NCBI RefSeq assembly: GCF_014202345.1
Contig: NZ_JACHGO010000007.1
Coordinates: 62,001-126,000, forward strand
Direction: 5' to 3'
From: Desulfovibrio intestinalis
GTDB lineage: Bacteria; Desulfobacterota; Desulfovibrionia; Desulfovibrionales; Desulfovibrionaceae
DNA length: 64,000 bases
Position numbers and translations under genes: made by a program. A model generated the notes under the pieces. That model was not told where the DNA came from. It saw only the letters and a program-made list of their open reading frames with translations, and ran no database searches. Positions 1 to 9,533 of this stretch are shown here, in pieces. Numbering within the stretch: position 1 is the stretch's first letter; each line of letters opens with the position of its first letter.

Positions 1-97
1 GCGTTATAGTTTGGCTCGACAAGCCTGTCTTTTCTTCAAGTTCTTTATACGTCACCCCCTTGGCAATCATTATCTTTTTAATATTACTTTTTAGCAT
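1..97 (-). CDS. XRE-family (Cro/CI-type) transcriptional regulator, N-terminal part only
   Basis: The minus strand encodes an ATG-started reading frame beginning MLKSNIKKIMIAKGVTYKEL and continuing EEKTGLSSQTIT before it leaves the window. The spacing of the two helices (KGVTYKELEEKTGLSSQTI) fits a helix-turn-helix of the XRE family. An AGAGG ribosome-binding site lies 7 nt before the ATG. A perfect 26-bp palindrome sits about 45 bp upstream (142-167) and could be its operator. Only 32 codons are visible, so any C-terminal sensor or peptidase domain is unknown. Confidence 0.6.
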   Translation of the reverse strand, partial: MLKSNIKKIMIAKGVTYKELEEKTGLSSQTIT

Positions 98-141
98 GTG
101 CTACCTCTCGACAAAATACCCTACCAGCCTTGCCCTAACTA

Positions 142-167
142 GTTTACGGTGATATATCACCGTAAAC
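142..167. promoter_or_regulatory. Perfect 26-bp palindrome, probable operator
   Basis: Each arm reads GTTTACGGTGATA and the second arm is its exact reverse complement, with no spacer. It lies between the divergent XRE regulator (start at 97, minus) and the chemotaxis receptor (start at 433, plus). Uninterrupted dyads of this length are typical of dimeric HTH repressor sites, so autoregulation of the XRE gene is the simplest reading. That role is inference. Confidence 0.55.
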
Positions 168-300
168 CGCTGGAATTATCCGTCATCCTTTGACGAAACG
201 CTTTGCGTGCTTTTAACCAAGGCTGCAATCCGGCCAGATATGAACAAACTCAATCACTGAACGAGAGCACAAACCACTTGCGGTATTCCTTGGCAGGTAA

Positions 301-2184
<1,884 letters not shown>

Positions 2185-2221
2185 CAAGCAACAGGCAAAC
2201 AATGGAAGCACGGGGGTCTGC

Positions 2222-3289
2222 ATGCAAACGCCGCTCATCTTGTCTATCGGAACTTCTCAGGCATTGATCTCGCAACTGCACAAGGCCCTGCCCCATTGTT
2301 ATTTCGTTCATCATTCCTGTGAGAGTACGGCGCTGGAAGACATCATGATCCAGCCGCCACACACCATCCTGTTTTCCCCCCGGCGCGACTCCCGGGGGGA
2401 AAACAGGTATCTCTTTCTTACCAGGCTTGACAATCTTGGCTTCGCGGCAAAAACGCCCTGCATTGTCCTCTCTGACGCTTTCTCCCTTGAGGACAAAAGA
2501 ACCGCGTTCAACGCCGGAGCCACGGACTATCTGGTCCAGCCCTTTACCAACAGCGAGTTGGCAGTGCGGATCTCAGCCGTCTTGGCTACTCGCGACTGCC
2601 GTCAATCTCTCCTGCATCTGAACGAAAGTCTGGCTCAATCCAAAAGTGTATTTTTGAAAAGCCTGGCCACATTGATGGCGATGACGGATGTGGAAACAGG
2701 AGGGCACCTTTTGCGGGTAGCCCGGTACACCAAAGTCCTTCTTGCGCATCCGACGGTACAACGCTATTTTCCCGGCTCATTGAGCGCGCAGGCCAGAAAG
2801 GAACTGAGCAAGGCGGCAATACTGCACGACATCGGCAAAATCCACATACCGGACAGCATTCTGCAAAAACCCGGGCCCCTGACCTGCCAGGAATTTGAAA
2901 TTATCAAAACCCATACGCTTTATGGCGGGGAGTTCTTCCACAGCCTGCGCCAGATATCCGACTCCATTTTCCTCAGGTTTTCCGAAGAAATCGCAAGTTC
3001 GCATCACGAATACTGGAACGGCACAGGCTATCCCCGGAGCCTCCAGGCAGAAGAAATTCCATGCGCTGCCCGCATCATGGCAGTGGCCGACGTGTACGAC
3101 GCGACCCGAACTGCCCGCGTATACAAGAACGCATGGTCCCATGCCCTATCCACTCAATACATTATGGATAACAAAGGCATATTGTTTGACCCCGTCATTG
3201 CGGACTGCTTTTACAGCCGCAAGGACGTGTTCAACAACATTTCCGGCAGGTTTAAAAAATTCCCGCTCACGCCTTCCTTCAGTATTTGA
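2222..3289 (+). CDS. HD-GYP domain protein with degenerate receiver domain
   Basis: A probable cyclic-di-GMP phosphodiesterase. Residues about 1-125 look like a response-regulator receiver, but the phosphoacceptor Asp is replaced (ILFSPRR) and the switch Lys is Gln (YLVQPF), so it is a pseudo-receiver. The HD-GYP domain appears intact: ETGGH, HD at 202-203 (HDIGKI), HHE at 261-263 and NGTGYP ending at 271, followed by DVYDA. It starts 37 nt after the chemoreceptor and may be co-transcribed with it, which fits control of motility. A perfect 16-bp inverted repeat (2368-2383 and 2392-2407) lies inside the receiver codons. The 3' end overlaps the convergent Crp-type gene by 11 nt. Confidence 0.88.
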   Translation: MQTPLILSIGTSQALISQLHKALPHCYFVHHSCESTALEDIMIQPPHTILFSPRRDSRGENRYLFLTRLDNLGFAAKTPCIVLSDAFSLEDKRTAFNAGATDYLVQPFTNSELAVRISAVLATRDCRQSLLHLNESLAQSKSVFLKSLATLMAMTDVETGGHLLRVARYTKVLLAHPTVQRYFPGSLSAQARKELSKAAILHDIGKIHIPDSILQKPGPLTCQEFEIIKTHTLYGGEFFHSLRQISDSIFLRFSEEIASSHHEYWNGTGYPRSLQAEEIPCAARIMAVADVYDATRTARVYKNAWSHALSTQYIMDNKGILFDPVIADCFYSRKDVFNNISGRFKKFPLTPSFSI

Positions 3290-3962
3290 CGCCGGACATG
3301 GTCCCGTGGGCCTCATAAAAGAAGGTTTCCGGCTGAAGAATGACCACCTCATCGCTGTTTTTGTCAAAAGTAAGCAGACCACGGGATTGAGCCGTGCGCA
3401 AAGCCTTGTACAGCGTAATGCGGTGCATGCCGAGCAGACCCGCCATTTCAAAAAGCGGCAGATCGCGCCTGGCCCGCATGGGGTTGGAACCGGGAATGAT
3501 TCGCGACGCCAAAAATTTGCATACCCGCGTAAGATGCGACTCAACACTCAATGAAACTACCTGTTGTGCCAAAAGCGCAACCTTGACACTGTAGCTCTGG
3601 CAAAGGTTGAGCAGCAGTTCGGGATGCCTTTTACCCAAGCGCCGCACCTGTTCCGACGTAAATTTTTGCACATAGCAATCTTCCATGCATTCATATCGGA
3701 AGCTGGCGGTGTTGGGCAGCAGCGCCGCGTTTTCGCTGCTTTCAAGAAACAGCACGATTTCGTTGAAGCAGCAGCCATCGCCAAGATACCATATGATTTT
3801 TTCTCCTCCGTTGGCGGAAAGCGCAGTCAGGCGCAGTCTGCCACTGACAAGAAAGTACATATAGCCATCAGCAAAAGTGCTGCCTTTTGTGTACAGTCGA
3901 GGCTTCTCGCTGGACACATTTTTCCAGCAGTGATTCTGGGTTACCAATTCGGCAAAAGACAT
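3279..3962 (-). CDS. Crp/Fnr-family transcriptional regulator
   Basis: A 227-residue regulator with an N-terminal cyclic-nucleotide-binding-type beta barrel (LVSGRLRLTALSANGGEKII) and a C-terminal winged helix whose recognition region is MAGLLGMHRITLYKALRTA. There is no N-terminal cysteine cluster of the FNR 4Fe-4S type. The effector cannot be named from sequence; related Desulfovibrio proteins include redox, nitrosative-stress and heme-dependent sensors. The start at 3962 (MSFAEL) is preferred over an in-frame ATG 135 nt upstream because the barrel begins soon after it. It is divergent from flhF across about 370 bp. Confidence 0.85.
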   Translation of the reverse strand: MSFAELVTQNHCWKNVSSEKPRLYTKGSTFADGYMYFLVSGRLRLTALSANGGEKIIWYLGDGCCFNEIVLFLESSENAALLPNTASFRYECMEDCYVQKFTSEQVRRLGKRHPELLLNLCQSYSVKVALLAQQVVSLSVESHLTRVCKFLASRIIPGSNPMRARRDLPLFEMAGLLGMHRITLYKALRTAQSRGLLTFDKNSDEVVILQPETFFYEAHGTMSGVKY

Positions 3963-4236
3963 GAGATTTCCCCGGAAGGAAAAATGGAATAGAAAGGGGC
4001 GCGGCGCCGAACGGCTTTTGGGCGTATCAGGCTGACAAACTGGCGCAAGGCCAGAGCCGGGGGCCGGCTCGATTTGGAAGGCCTGTGCGATGGCCACACA
4101 GGGACAGGAAGATCCTGACTCGCCCTTAGGCTAGGCCAACTATAGTACAAAACACAGACTTTGCCTAGTCGTACTGAACTACTATGATCTTCTTGCGCCA
4201 ACCGGGTGAAAAAGCGGCATAAGATCATACAAGCTT

Positions 4237-4252
4237 TGGCCTCTTATTTGCA
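4237..4252 (+). promoter_or_regulatory. Candidate sigma-54 (-24/-12) promoter of the flhF operon
   Basis: TGGCCTCTTATTTGCA places GG (4238-4239) and GC (4250-4251) exactly 12 bp apart, matching the TGGC-N-TTGCA pattern of sigma-54 promoters. It is about 80 nt before the flhF start. Sigma-54 control of polar flagellar regulators is common. I saw no other clear promoter or gene in the 370-bp gap 3963-4332. Confidence 0.5.
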
Positions 4253-4332
4253 TTTACCTGGTGTGCCGTCAAACATACGGCGCAAAAAGGCAATAACAGG
4301 CGGCTCAACCGCCGTCAGTCAAAGGAATGGCC

Positions 4333-5379
4333 ATGCAGGTAAAGACGTTCACCGGCGCCACATCGCAAGAGATTCTGGCAAGAATCAAAGCCGAATTGGG
4401 GGCTGATGCCGTAATCCTGGGCAACCGCACCTACCGCAAAAACGGCGTGGTCTGCCACGAAATCACTGCGGGTGTAGAGCGTGCCCAATCAGACGGAGCT
4501 GCGCCAACCAGCGGGGCTCCCAACGGCTGGGGCGAGTGGCACAAGGAATGGCAGCAGATCAAAGATCAGCTCTTTGCTCTCATGAAGCCCGCCATTCAGC
4601 TTGAGCGCCTTACCCCCCGTCAGCGCGTGGCGCTTGAATATTTGCAGCGCGAAGGCATTTCTGACGCGGTTGCAGTAGACCTGTACCAGAGGCTGCTTTC
4701 ACAGCCCGGCGCATCCGTGCTGGAATGCCTGTGCAGCATGGTGCCAGTCAAAGGCTGGGGGCCGGGCTACTGGAACCAGCGGCTGCACCTCATGGCTGGC
4801 CCCTTCGGCTTTGGCAAAACCACCACAGCCCTGCGCTTTGCCCTGCACTGGCGCAAAACCCAGCCCGACGCGCGCATAGCCTTTATTAACGCCGACTGCC
4901 TGCGCGGCAACGGACGGCTCATTTTGCGCCACTGGGCTGAACTGTCAAATTTCAACTACCTTGAAGCTCCCGATAAATCCGGCATGGAGGCCGCCCTGCG
5001 CGCTACCGCAGAGGCAGACGCCGTTTTTGTGGATGTGCCGGGGCTTGACCGTACCACCACCCTTGCGCGTTGGCGTGAAGAAATGGGTTTGGCCGATGTT
5101 GAGGCCGCCACCCACTTGACGCTCTCCCCTTACTGCGACCCCTTGCAGACCCAGGCTTTTCTGAAGCGCTACAAGAGCGGCGGCCCGGGGTCACTGGTAT
5201 GGACAAAGCTGGACGAAGCCGTGAGCTTTGGTAATATAGTTAATGTCGCGTGGGCCGCAGGTCTGCCCGTATCGGCCCTATCATACGGCGCGGAACTGAA
5301 GGAAAGCCTTTCCCCGGCTACCGAGCCGCTGGTCTGGCGACTGATCTTTAAAAGGCAAATTCCTGGTCAGGCGGCCTAG
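4333..5379 (+). CDS. flhF: Flagellar biosynthesis GTPase FlhF
   Basis: An SRP-type GTPase that sets the position of the polar flagellum. The N-terminus MQVKTFTGATSQEILARIKA is diagnostic of FlhF. The P-loop GPFGFGKT is at about 156-163, the G3-like motif reads DVPGL and the G4 motif TKLDE is at 291-295. The protein is 348 residues. The ATG at 4333 is chosen because AAAGGA (4321-4326) ends 6 nt before it; the ATG at 4327 would touch that site. The G1 loop is unusual, with Phe residues in place of the common T-V pair. It heads an operon with flhG, fliA, cheY and fliL. Confidence 0.93.
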   Translation: MQVKTFTGATSQEILARIKAELGADAVILGNRTYRKNGVVCHEITAGVERAQSDGAAPTSGAPNGWGEWHKEWQQIKDQLFALMKPAIQLERLTPRQRVALEYLQREGISDAVAVDLYQRLLSQPGASVLECLCSMVPVKGWGPGYWNQRLHLMAGPFGFGKTTTALRFALHWRKTQPDARIAFINADCLRGNGRLILRHWAELSNFNYLEAPDKSGMEAALRATAEADAVFVDVPGLDRTTTLARWREEMGLADVEAATHLTLSPYCDPLQTQAFLKRYKSGGPGSLVWTKLDEAVSFGNIVNVAWAAGLPVSALSYGAELKESLSPATEPLVWRLIFKRQIPGQAA

Positions 5380-5407
5380 CCAGACCATAACGATGCGGAG
5401 CACACTG

Positions 5408-6220
5408 ATGAGCGGCACTTTTCCTTTGGTATTTTCCGTCACTTCGGGCAAGGGCGGCGTGGGCAAGACCAACCTTTCGGTCAATCTGGCCATATGCCTT
5501 GCACAGCTTGGCAAACAGGTGGTGCTCATTGACGCTGACCTGGGCCTTGCCAACGTTGACGTGGTGCTTGGCCTGACCCCGCAGAAAAACATTTTCCACC
5601 TGTTCCACGAAGGGGCCAGTGTAGGGGATATTCTTTTCCCCACGCCTTACGGATTTTCCATCCTGCCCGCGTCTTCGGGCATGAGCGAAATGCTGACCCT
5701 TTCCACCGGCCAGAAGCTGGAACTGCTGGACGCTGTGGACGAGCTTGAAGACGACCTCGACTACCTCATCGTGGATACTGGCGCTGGCATCAGCGACAAT
5801 GTGCTCTATTTCAACATGGCCGCGCAGGAGCGCCTTGTGGTGCTTACGCCGGAACCGACATCCCTTACCGATGCTTATGCGCTCATTAAGGTGCTCAAGA
5901 CCAACCACGGGGTCGAGCGTTTCAGGGTATGCGTGAATATGGCTCCAGACCTGAAAATCGCCAAAGAGATGTTCGTGCGCCTGCATCAGGCCTGCGACCA
6001 CTTCCTGAGCGGCGTCTCGCTGGAGCTGGTTGGCGTTGTGCCGCGTGACACGAGCGTGCGCAAGGCAGTGGTGCAGCAATTGCCCTTCTGCGTCAGTGAA
6101 CCGCAAGGCCCGGCATCACGCGCCGTCATGGATCTGGCACGCAACATTACGCAATGGGAAGTGCCCGAAAACCTTGACGGCAATATCAAATTTTTCTGGA
6201 AAAAACTGCTTTTCCGCTAG
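5408..6220 (+). CDS. flhG: MinD-like ATPase FlhG (FleN), flagellar number regulator
   Basis: A ParA/MinD-type ATPase that limits flagellar number together with FlhF. The deviant Walker A reads SGKGGVGKTNLSVNLA near the N-terminus, followed by VVLIDADLGLANVDVVLGL and LIVDTGAGISDNVL. The start at 5408 (MSGTFPLV) is supported by GGAG at 5397-5400, 7 nt upstream; an in-frame ATG at 5393 has no such site. It follows flhF by 28 nt and precedes fliA, the standard order of polar-flagellate bacteria. Confidence 0.93.
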   Translation: MSGTFPLVFSVTSGKGGVGKTNLSVNLAICLAQLGKQVVLIDADLGLANVDVVLGLTPQKNIFHLFHEGASVGDILFPTPYGFSILPASSGMSEMLTLSTGQKLELLDAVDELEDDLDYLIVDTGAGISDNVLYFNMAAQERLVVLTPEPTSLTDAYALIKVLKTNHGVERFRVCVNMAPDLKIAKEMFVRLHQACDHFLSGVSLELVGVVPRDTSVRKAVVQQLPFCVSEPQGPASRAVMDLARNITQWEVPENLDGNIKFFWKKLLFR

Positions 6221-6393
6221 ACTGTAGTTTTGAGGTACAGACCGGCGGGCCGTATGGCTCGCATGCACACCAACCCTAACGTGGACTAACACTTCCTGGT
6301 CAGCCGGGCGGGCGCGAACAGGAACGTAAACAGGCATGCACCATGCCACGGGGTGGAAGAGGCAACACCGGAAAAACCCGGAAGGACAACAAC

Positions 6394-7179
6394 ATGAAGA
6401 CCGGCACAGCCCAAGCGCACATACCCTGCCCCTGGGAAGCGCTCGAAACCGGGGCCATAGCCTGGGAAAACTTTTCTCCGGCGGAGCAGGAATCAGTGGT
6501 GCGTCATTATGCACCCAAAATACGCTTTCTGGCTTTACGCCTTAAAGCCAAACTGCCCCGCAGCGTGGAACTGGGCGAACTTATCAGCTCCGGCACTCTG
6601 GGCCTTATGGAGGCCCTTGGCAAATTTCGCCCCCAGCTGGGCATACGGTTTGAAACCTATGCCGAAAGCCGCATACGCGGAGCCATGCTGGACGAACTGC
6701 GCAGACTGGACTGGTTTCCCCGTTCGTTGCGCCAGCGTGTGCGCGTGCTGGACGAAGCCATGCGCAAGGTGGAACACGAGCAGGGCCGTCAGGCAACGGA
6801 GCAGGAACTGCAAGACATCACCGGCCTCACTTTGCGAGACGTGCGCCAGGGCCTTGAAGCTCTGCAAAACCAGCTTTGGCTGTCTTTGGATTCCATTCAG
6901 GACACGCTTGCAGGTGATGGTCAGGAGCCGGGTGGCGAACCTTACCGCAATACTGCTTTCCGTGAATTGGTGGAACGGGTTGCTCCGCTTATTGAGCGCT
7001 TGACGCCAAGAGAAAAGCTGGTACTGTCGCTCTACTATACTGATGAGTTAAATATGCGTGAGACTGCTGAAGTTATGGGCATCACAGAAGGCCGCGTATC
7101 ACAATTGCACTCACAGGCCTTGGGCCGTCTGCGCAAAGAGTTCATCAGCCTGTATGGTGAGGGCGCTGACATATCATAG
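6394..7179 (+). CDS. fliA: Flagellar sigma factor FliA (sigma-28)
   Basis: An RNA polymerase sigma factor for late flagellar and chemotaxis genes. Region 2 is recognised in ELGELISSGTLGLMEALGKF and in RFETYAESRIRGAMLDELR. Region 4 is recognised in LTPREKLVLSLYYTDELNMR and the HTH EVMGITEGRVSQLHSQAL. The length is 261 residues. The ATG at 6394 has GGAAGGA 7 nt upstream and gives a family-like length; the frame is open to an ATG at 6343 without a ribosome site. Confidence 0.93.
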   Translation: MKTGTAQAHIPCPWEALETGAIAWENFSPAEQESVVRHYAPKIRFLALRLKAKLPRSVELGELISSGTLGLMEALGKFRPQLGIRFETYAESRIRGAMLDELRRLDWFPRSLRQRVRVLDEAMRKVEHEQGRQATEQELQDITGLTLRDVRQGLEALQNQLWLSLDSIQDTLAGDGQEPGGEPYRNTAFRELVERVAPLIERLTPREKLVLSLYYTDELNMRETAEVMGITEGRVSQLHSQALGRLRKEFISLYGEGADIS

Positions 7180-7249
7180 CTACGGAGAACCGCGCGACAT
7201 GCGCGCCCATCCGCATACGGCGCCCTGAAGGCGTTAAGGAGCATCTAAC

Positions 7250-7630
7250 ATGCCTTACAATCCAAACATGCGCGTTCTTGTTGTCGACGACTTTTCCACC
7301 ATGCGCCGCATCGTGCGTAATATCTTGCGGCAGATTGGCTTTCAGAACGTTGTGGAAGCCGACGACGGCACCACTGCATGGGAAGTGCTGAACCGCGAAA
7401 AAGTTGACTTTATCGTTTCTGACTGGAACATGCCCAACATGACGGGCATTGACCTGCTGCGCAAAGTGCGCGCCAGCGAACAGTTCGCCCACATTCCTTT
7501 TCTTATGGTCACCGCAGAAGCCCAGCAGGAAAATATCATTGAGGCTGTGCAGGCCAAGGTGTCCAACTATATCGTCAAGCCCTTCACCGCCGACACAATG
7601 AAGCAGAAGATCGATAAAATCTTTGGCTGA
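7250..7630 (+). CDS. cheY: Chemotaxis response regulator CheY
   Basis: A single-domain receiver of 126 residues that binds the flagellar switch when phosphorylated. The conserved residues are present: acidic pair in VVDDFS, phosphoacceptor D58 (FIVSDWNMPNMTG), T88 (MVTAEA) and K110 (YIVKPF). AAGGAG precedes the ATG by 8 nt. It lies between fliA and fliL in the flagellar operon. Confidence 0.94.
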   Translation: MPYNPNMRVLVVDDFSTMRRIVRNILRQIGFQNVVEADDGTTAWEVLNREKVDFIVSDWNMPNMTGIDLLRKVRASEQFAHIPFLMVTAEAQQENIIEAVQAKVSNYIVKPFTADTMKQKIDKIFG

Positions 7631-7689
7631 TATCGCGCGGGGGCATTCCTGCCTGCGGCGGGCCCCGATGCGGCTGCCAGGAGTTCCGC

Positions 7690-8349
7690 GTGGCTAACAA
7701 GACTGAAGTCAAAGATGCTCCCGCAAGGGACGAAATGCAGGTTTCGCTTGGGCCGGACCCGGCCATGCGCAAAGTGGACCTCGATCTTGACGACGCCCCT
7801 TTTCTGAAAGAGCAGGAGTCGGATGTCCCGGCTGTGGCGGACACAAAAAACCTGCCTGCCGATCAAGAGCCAAAACCCGACGCCAAAAAGAAAATAAAGC
7901 TCATTATTATCGGCGGCGCGGCTTTTCTGCTGCTTGTGCTGGGCGCTGCCGTATGGTGGTTCTTTCTGCGCACGCCGCCTGTTCCTCCGGCTGAAATCAA
8001 GCCAGAAGTCATTGTTGTGCCTTCCAACCCCACGGCATCCCATCCAGCAGACTATGTGAAAGAACTGGCCCACTTTGTGGTGCCCCGTGACGTCAACGGC
8101 GTTACCCGTTTTCTGGTCTGCAAATTTTCCACCATAAGCAAGAGCTCCGCAGTCAGTGCTGAGATGGATCACAAGATGATCGCCCTCCGTGACGCGCTGT
8201 ACTTCTATCTGAGCGGCAAAAGCAACGACTACTTGCTTAACCCGGGCAATACTGTCACCATAAAGCGAGACCTGACCAGCATACTCAACGACTACCTCAC
8301 ACAGGGCCGTATTGATGACGTGCTTTTTGAGAGCTATTTGAACGAGTAA
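7690..8349 (+). CDS. fliL: Flagellar basal body-associated protein FliL
   Basis: An inner-membrane protein that associates with the stator around the basal body. It has a charged cytoplasmic N-terminus (about 69 residues), one transmembrane helix (about 70-92) and a periplasmic domain with the family pattern DALYFYL followed by IKRDLTSILNDYLTQGRIDD. The start is GTG with AGGAG 6 nt before it. The cytoplasmic tail is long for the family. Confidence 0.88.
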   Translation: MANKTEVKDAPARDEMQVSLGPDPAMRKVDLDLDDAPFLKEQESDVPAVADTKNLPADQEPKPDAKKKIKLIIIGGAAFLLLVLGAAVWWFFLRTPPVPPAEIKPEVIVVPSNPTASHPADYVKELAHFVVPRDVNGVTRFLVCKFSTISKSSAVSAEMDHKMIALRDALYFYLSGKSNDYLLNPGNTVTIKRDLTSILNDYLTQGRIDDVLFESYLNE

Positions 8350-8426
8350 ACGCCCTGCCCCGCCTCTTGGCATGAAGGGGCATAAGGCTATCGGCATACG
8401 CCACACCACAGACCACGGAGCCAGCC

Positions 8427-8756
8427 ATGAGCGTTGATGCCACCATGGCCGTGCTGTATGCCCAGACTGGCATGGCCACCTCAATGGTCAATGCCGCGGC
8501 AGTGGGGCCGCAGGCCGCCGCCGCAATGTCGCGGGTTTTGGCCGCTGAAATGGCCCGTCATGAGCAGCAGCAGATTACCAAGACCGAAGCTGGCGACAAG
8601 GCCAAACTTTCGCCAGATGCCGACGGCGGAACGCCTATGCCACAGTTCGGCAGCCGCCGCCGCAAGCGGCCACCGCCGCCCCCTCCGGACAAGGACGAGG
8701 CGCCACGCGTGCCGGACTCTCCTCTGGTGGGCAAACTTCTTAATGTCAAAGTATGA
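8427..8756 (+). CDS. Hypothetical protein in the flagellar operon, proline-rich C-terminus
   Basis: A 109-residue protein I cannot assign to a named family. The N-terminal half is alanine-rich and probably helical, with many methionines. The C-terminal half is basic and contains RRRKRPPPPPPDKDE. No signal peptide or membrane segment is seen. Its stop overlaps the start of the following DUF2802 gene by four bases (ATGA), so the two are probably translationally coupled and work with the flagellar genes around them. Confidence 0.7.
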   Translation: MSVDATMAVLYAQTGMATSMVNAAAVGPQAAAAMSRVLAAEMARHEQQQITKTEAGDKAKLSPDADGGTPMPQFGSRRRKRPPPPPPDKDEAPRVPDSPLVGKLLNVKV

Positions 8757-9178
8757 ACAACACTCTCATTTTCGCACTCATTGCCGGTTTTTCCATTCTC
8801 GAACTGGTTGTCCTCGGCGGCGTGCTGTTTTTCTATCTGCGCCTGCGCCGTTCTGAAGCCATGCTCAACACCCTTCAGGGCAACCAGGAAGCTCTGCTGG
8901 CACGCATTGAAATGAACGCCAGACTGGAGCGCGAGATTGTTGCGACCTTCGCACAGCGCCAGGCAGAACTGCAAAATCTGGATGAAAAGCTTGAAGAGCG
9001 CGCCCAGGAGCTGCGCCGCCTGCTGGAACAGGCAGAGGGCATCAGCCGCTCCCCGCAGTTCTTGCGTGAACTTATCCTCAACGGCAGGCGCAAAGGCCTT
9101 TCAAGCCGCCAGATCGCCCGTAACTCCGGGCTGAGCGTTGATGAAGTGGAGCTGATTCTGGCTCAGGAAATCGAATAG
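8753..9178 (+). CDS. DUF2802-type membrane-anchored protein
   Basis: A 141-residue protein with one N-terminal transmembrane helix (about 5-27), then a coiled coil (about 30-95) and a C-terminal helix-turn-helix-like part, LSSRQIARNSGLSVDEVELI. This layout and its position behind flagellar and chemotaxis genes fit the DUF2802 family, whose function is not established. It is the last gene of the operon; an imperfect hairpin lies 118 nt downstream. Confidence 0.7.
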   Translation: MNNTLIFALIAGFSILELVVLGGVLFFYLRLRRSEAMLNTLQGNQEALLARIEMNARLEREIVATFAQRQAELQNLDEKLEERAQELRRLLEQAEGISRSPQFLRELILNGRRKGLSSRQIARNSGLSVDEVELILAQEIE

Positions 9179-9296
9179 GCTCCCTGCAAGCCAGTTTAGC
9201 CTGCTCACAACCGGATACCGCATCATTCGCTGGCGTGCTTTCAAGCCGCTGCCTGATTTTTTTGTACTTGCCTGATGGCAACGTCGGCAAAATTAT

Positions 9297-9335
9297 GGCC
9301 TCCAGAAAACTTCTCGTTGAAGTTCTTTGGAGGCC
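9297..9335. terminator. Long hairpin after the flagellar operon
   Basis: Arms 9297-9313 and 9319-9335 pair over 17 bp with one G-U and one mismatch around a 5-nt loop. A short T-rich stretch (GTTTTATG) follows on the plus strand. It lies in the 355-bp gap between the convergent flagellar and efflux operons and probably ends one or both transcripts. I see no gene in this gap. Confidence 0.5.
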
Positions 9336-9533
9336 TTGCTGTTTTATGCGCTGCTGTTGGGCAGCTAAAAAATTTCAAAATTATACGGCCCCAACGCTGC
9401 ACGGCATTGCAGCGCCACAGCGCGGCATGGCCCCGCCTAATTACATTTTTGGCAGAATGACAGCGTTGAAATGTGAAGAAATTCAGCGCTAATCTGCTCT
9501 CGCCAACCCGAAGATCTGTGCCCTCAGGACGCG

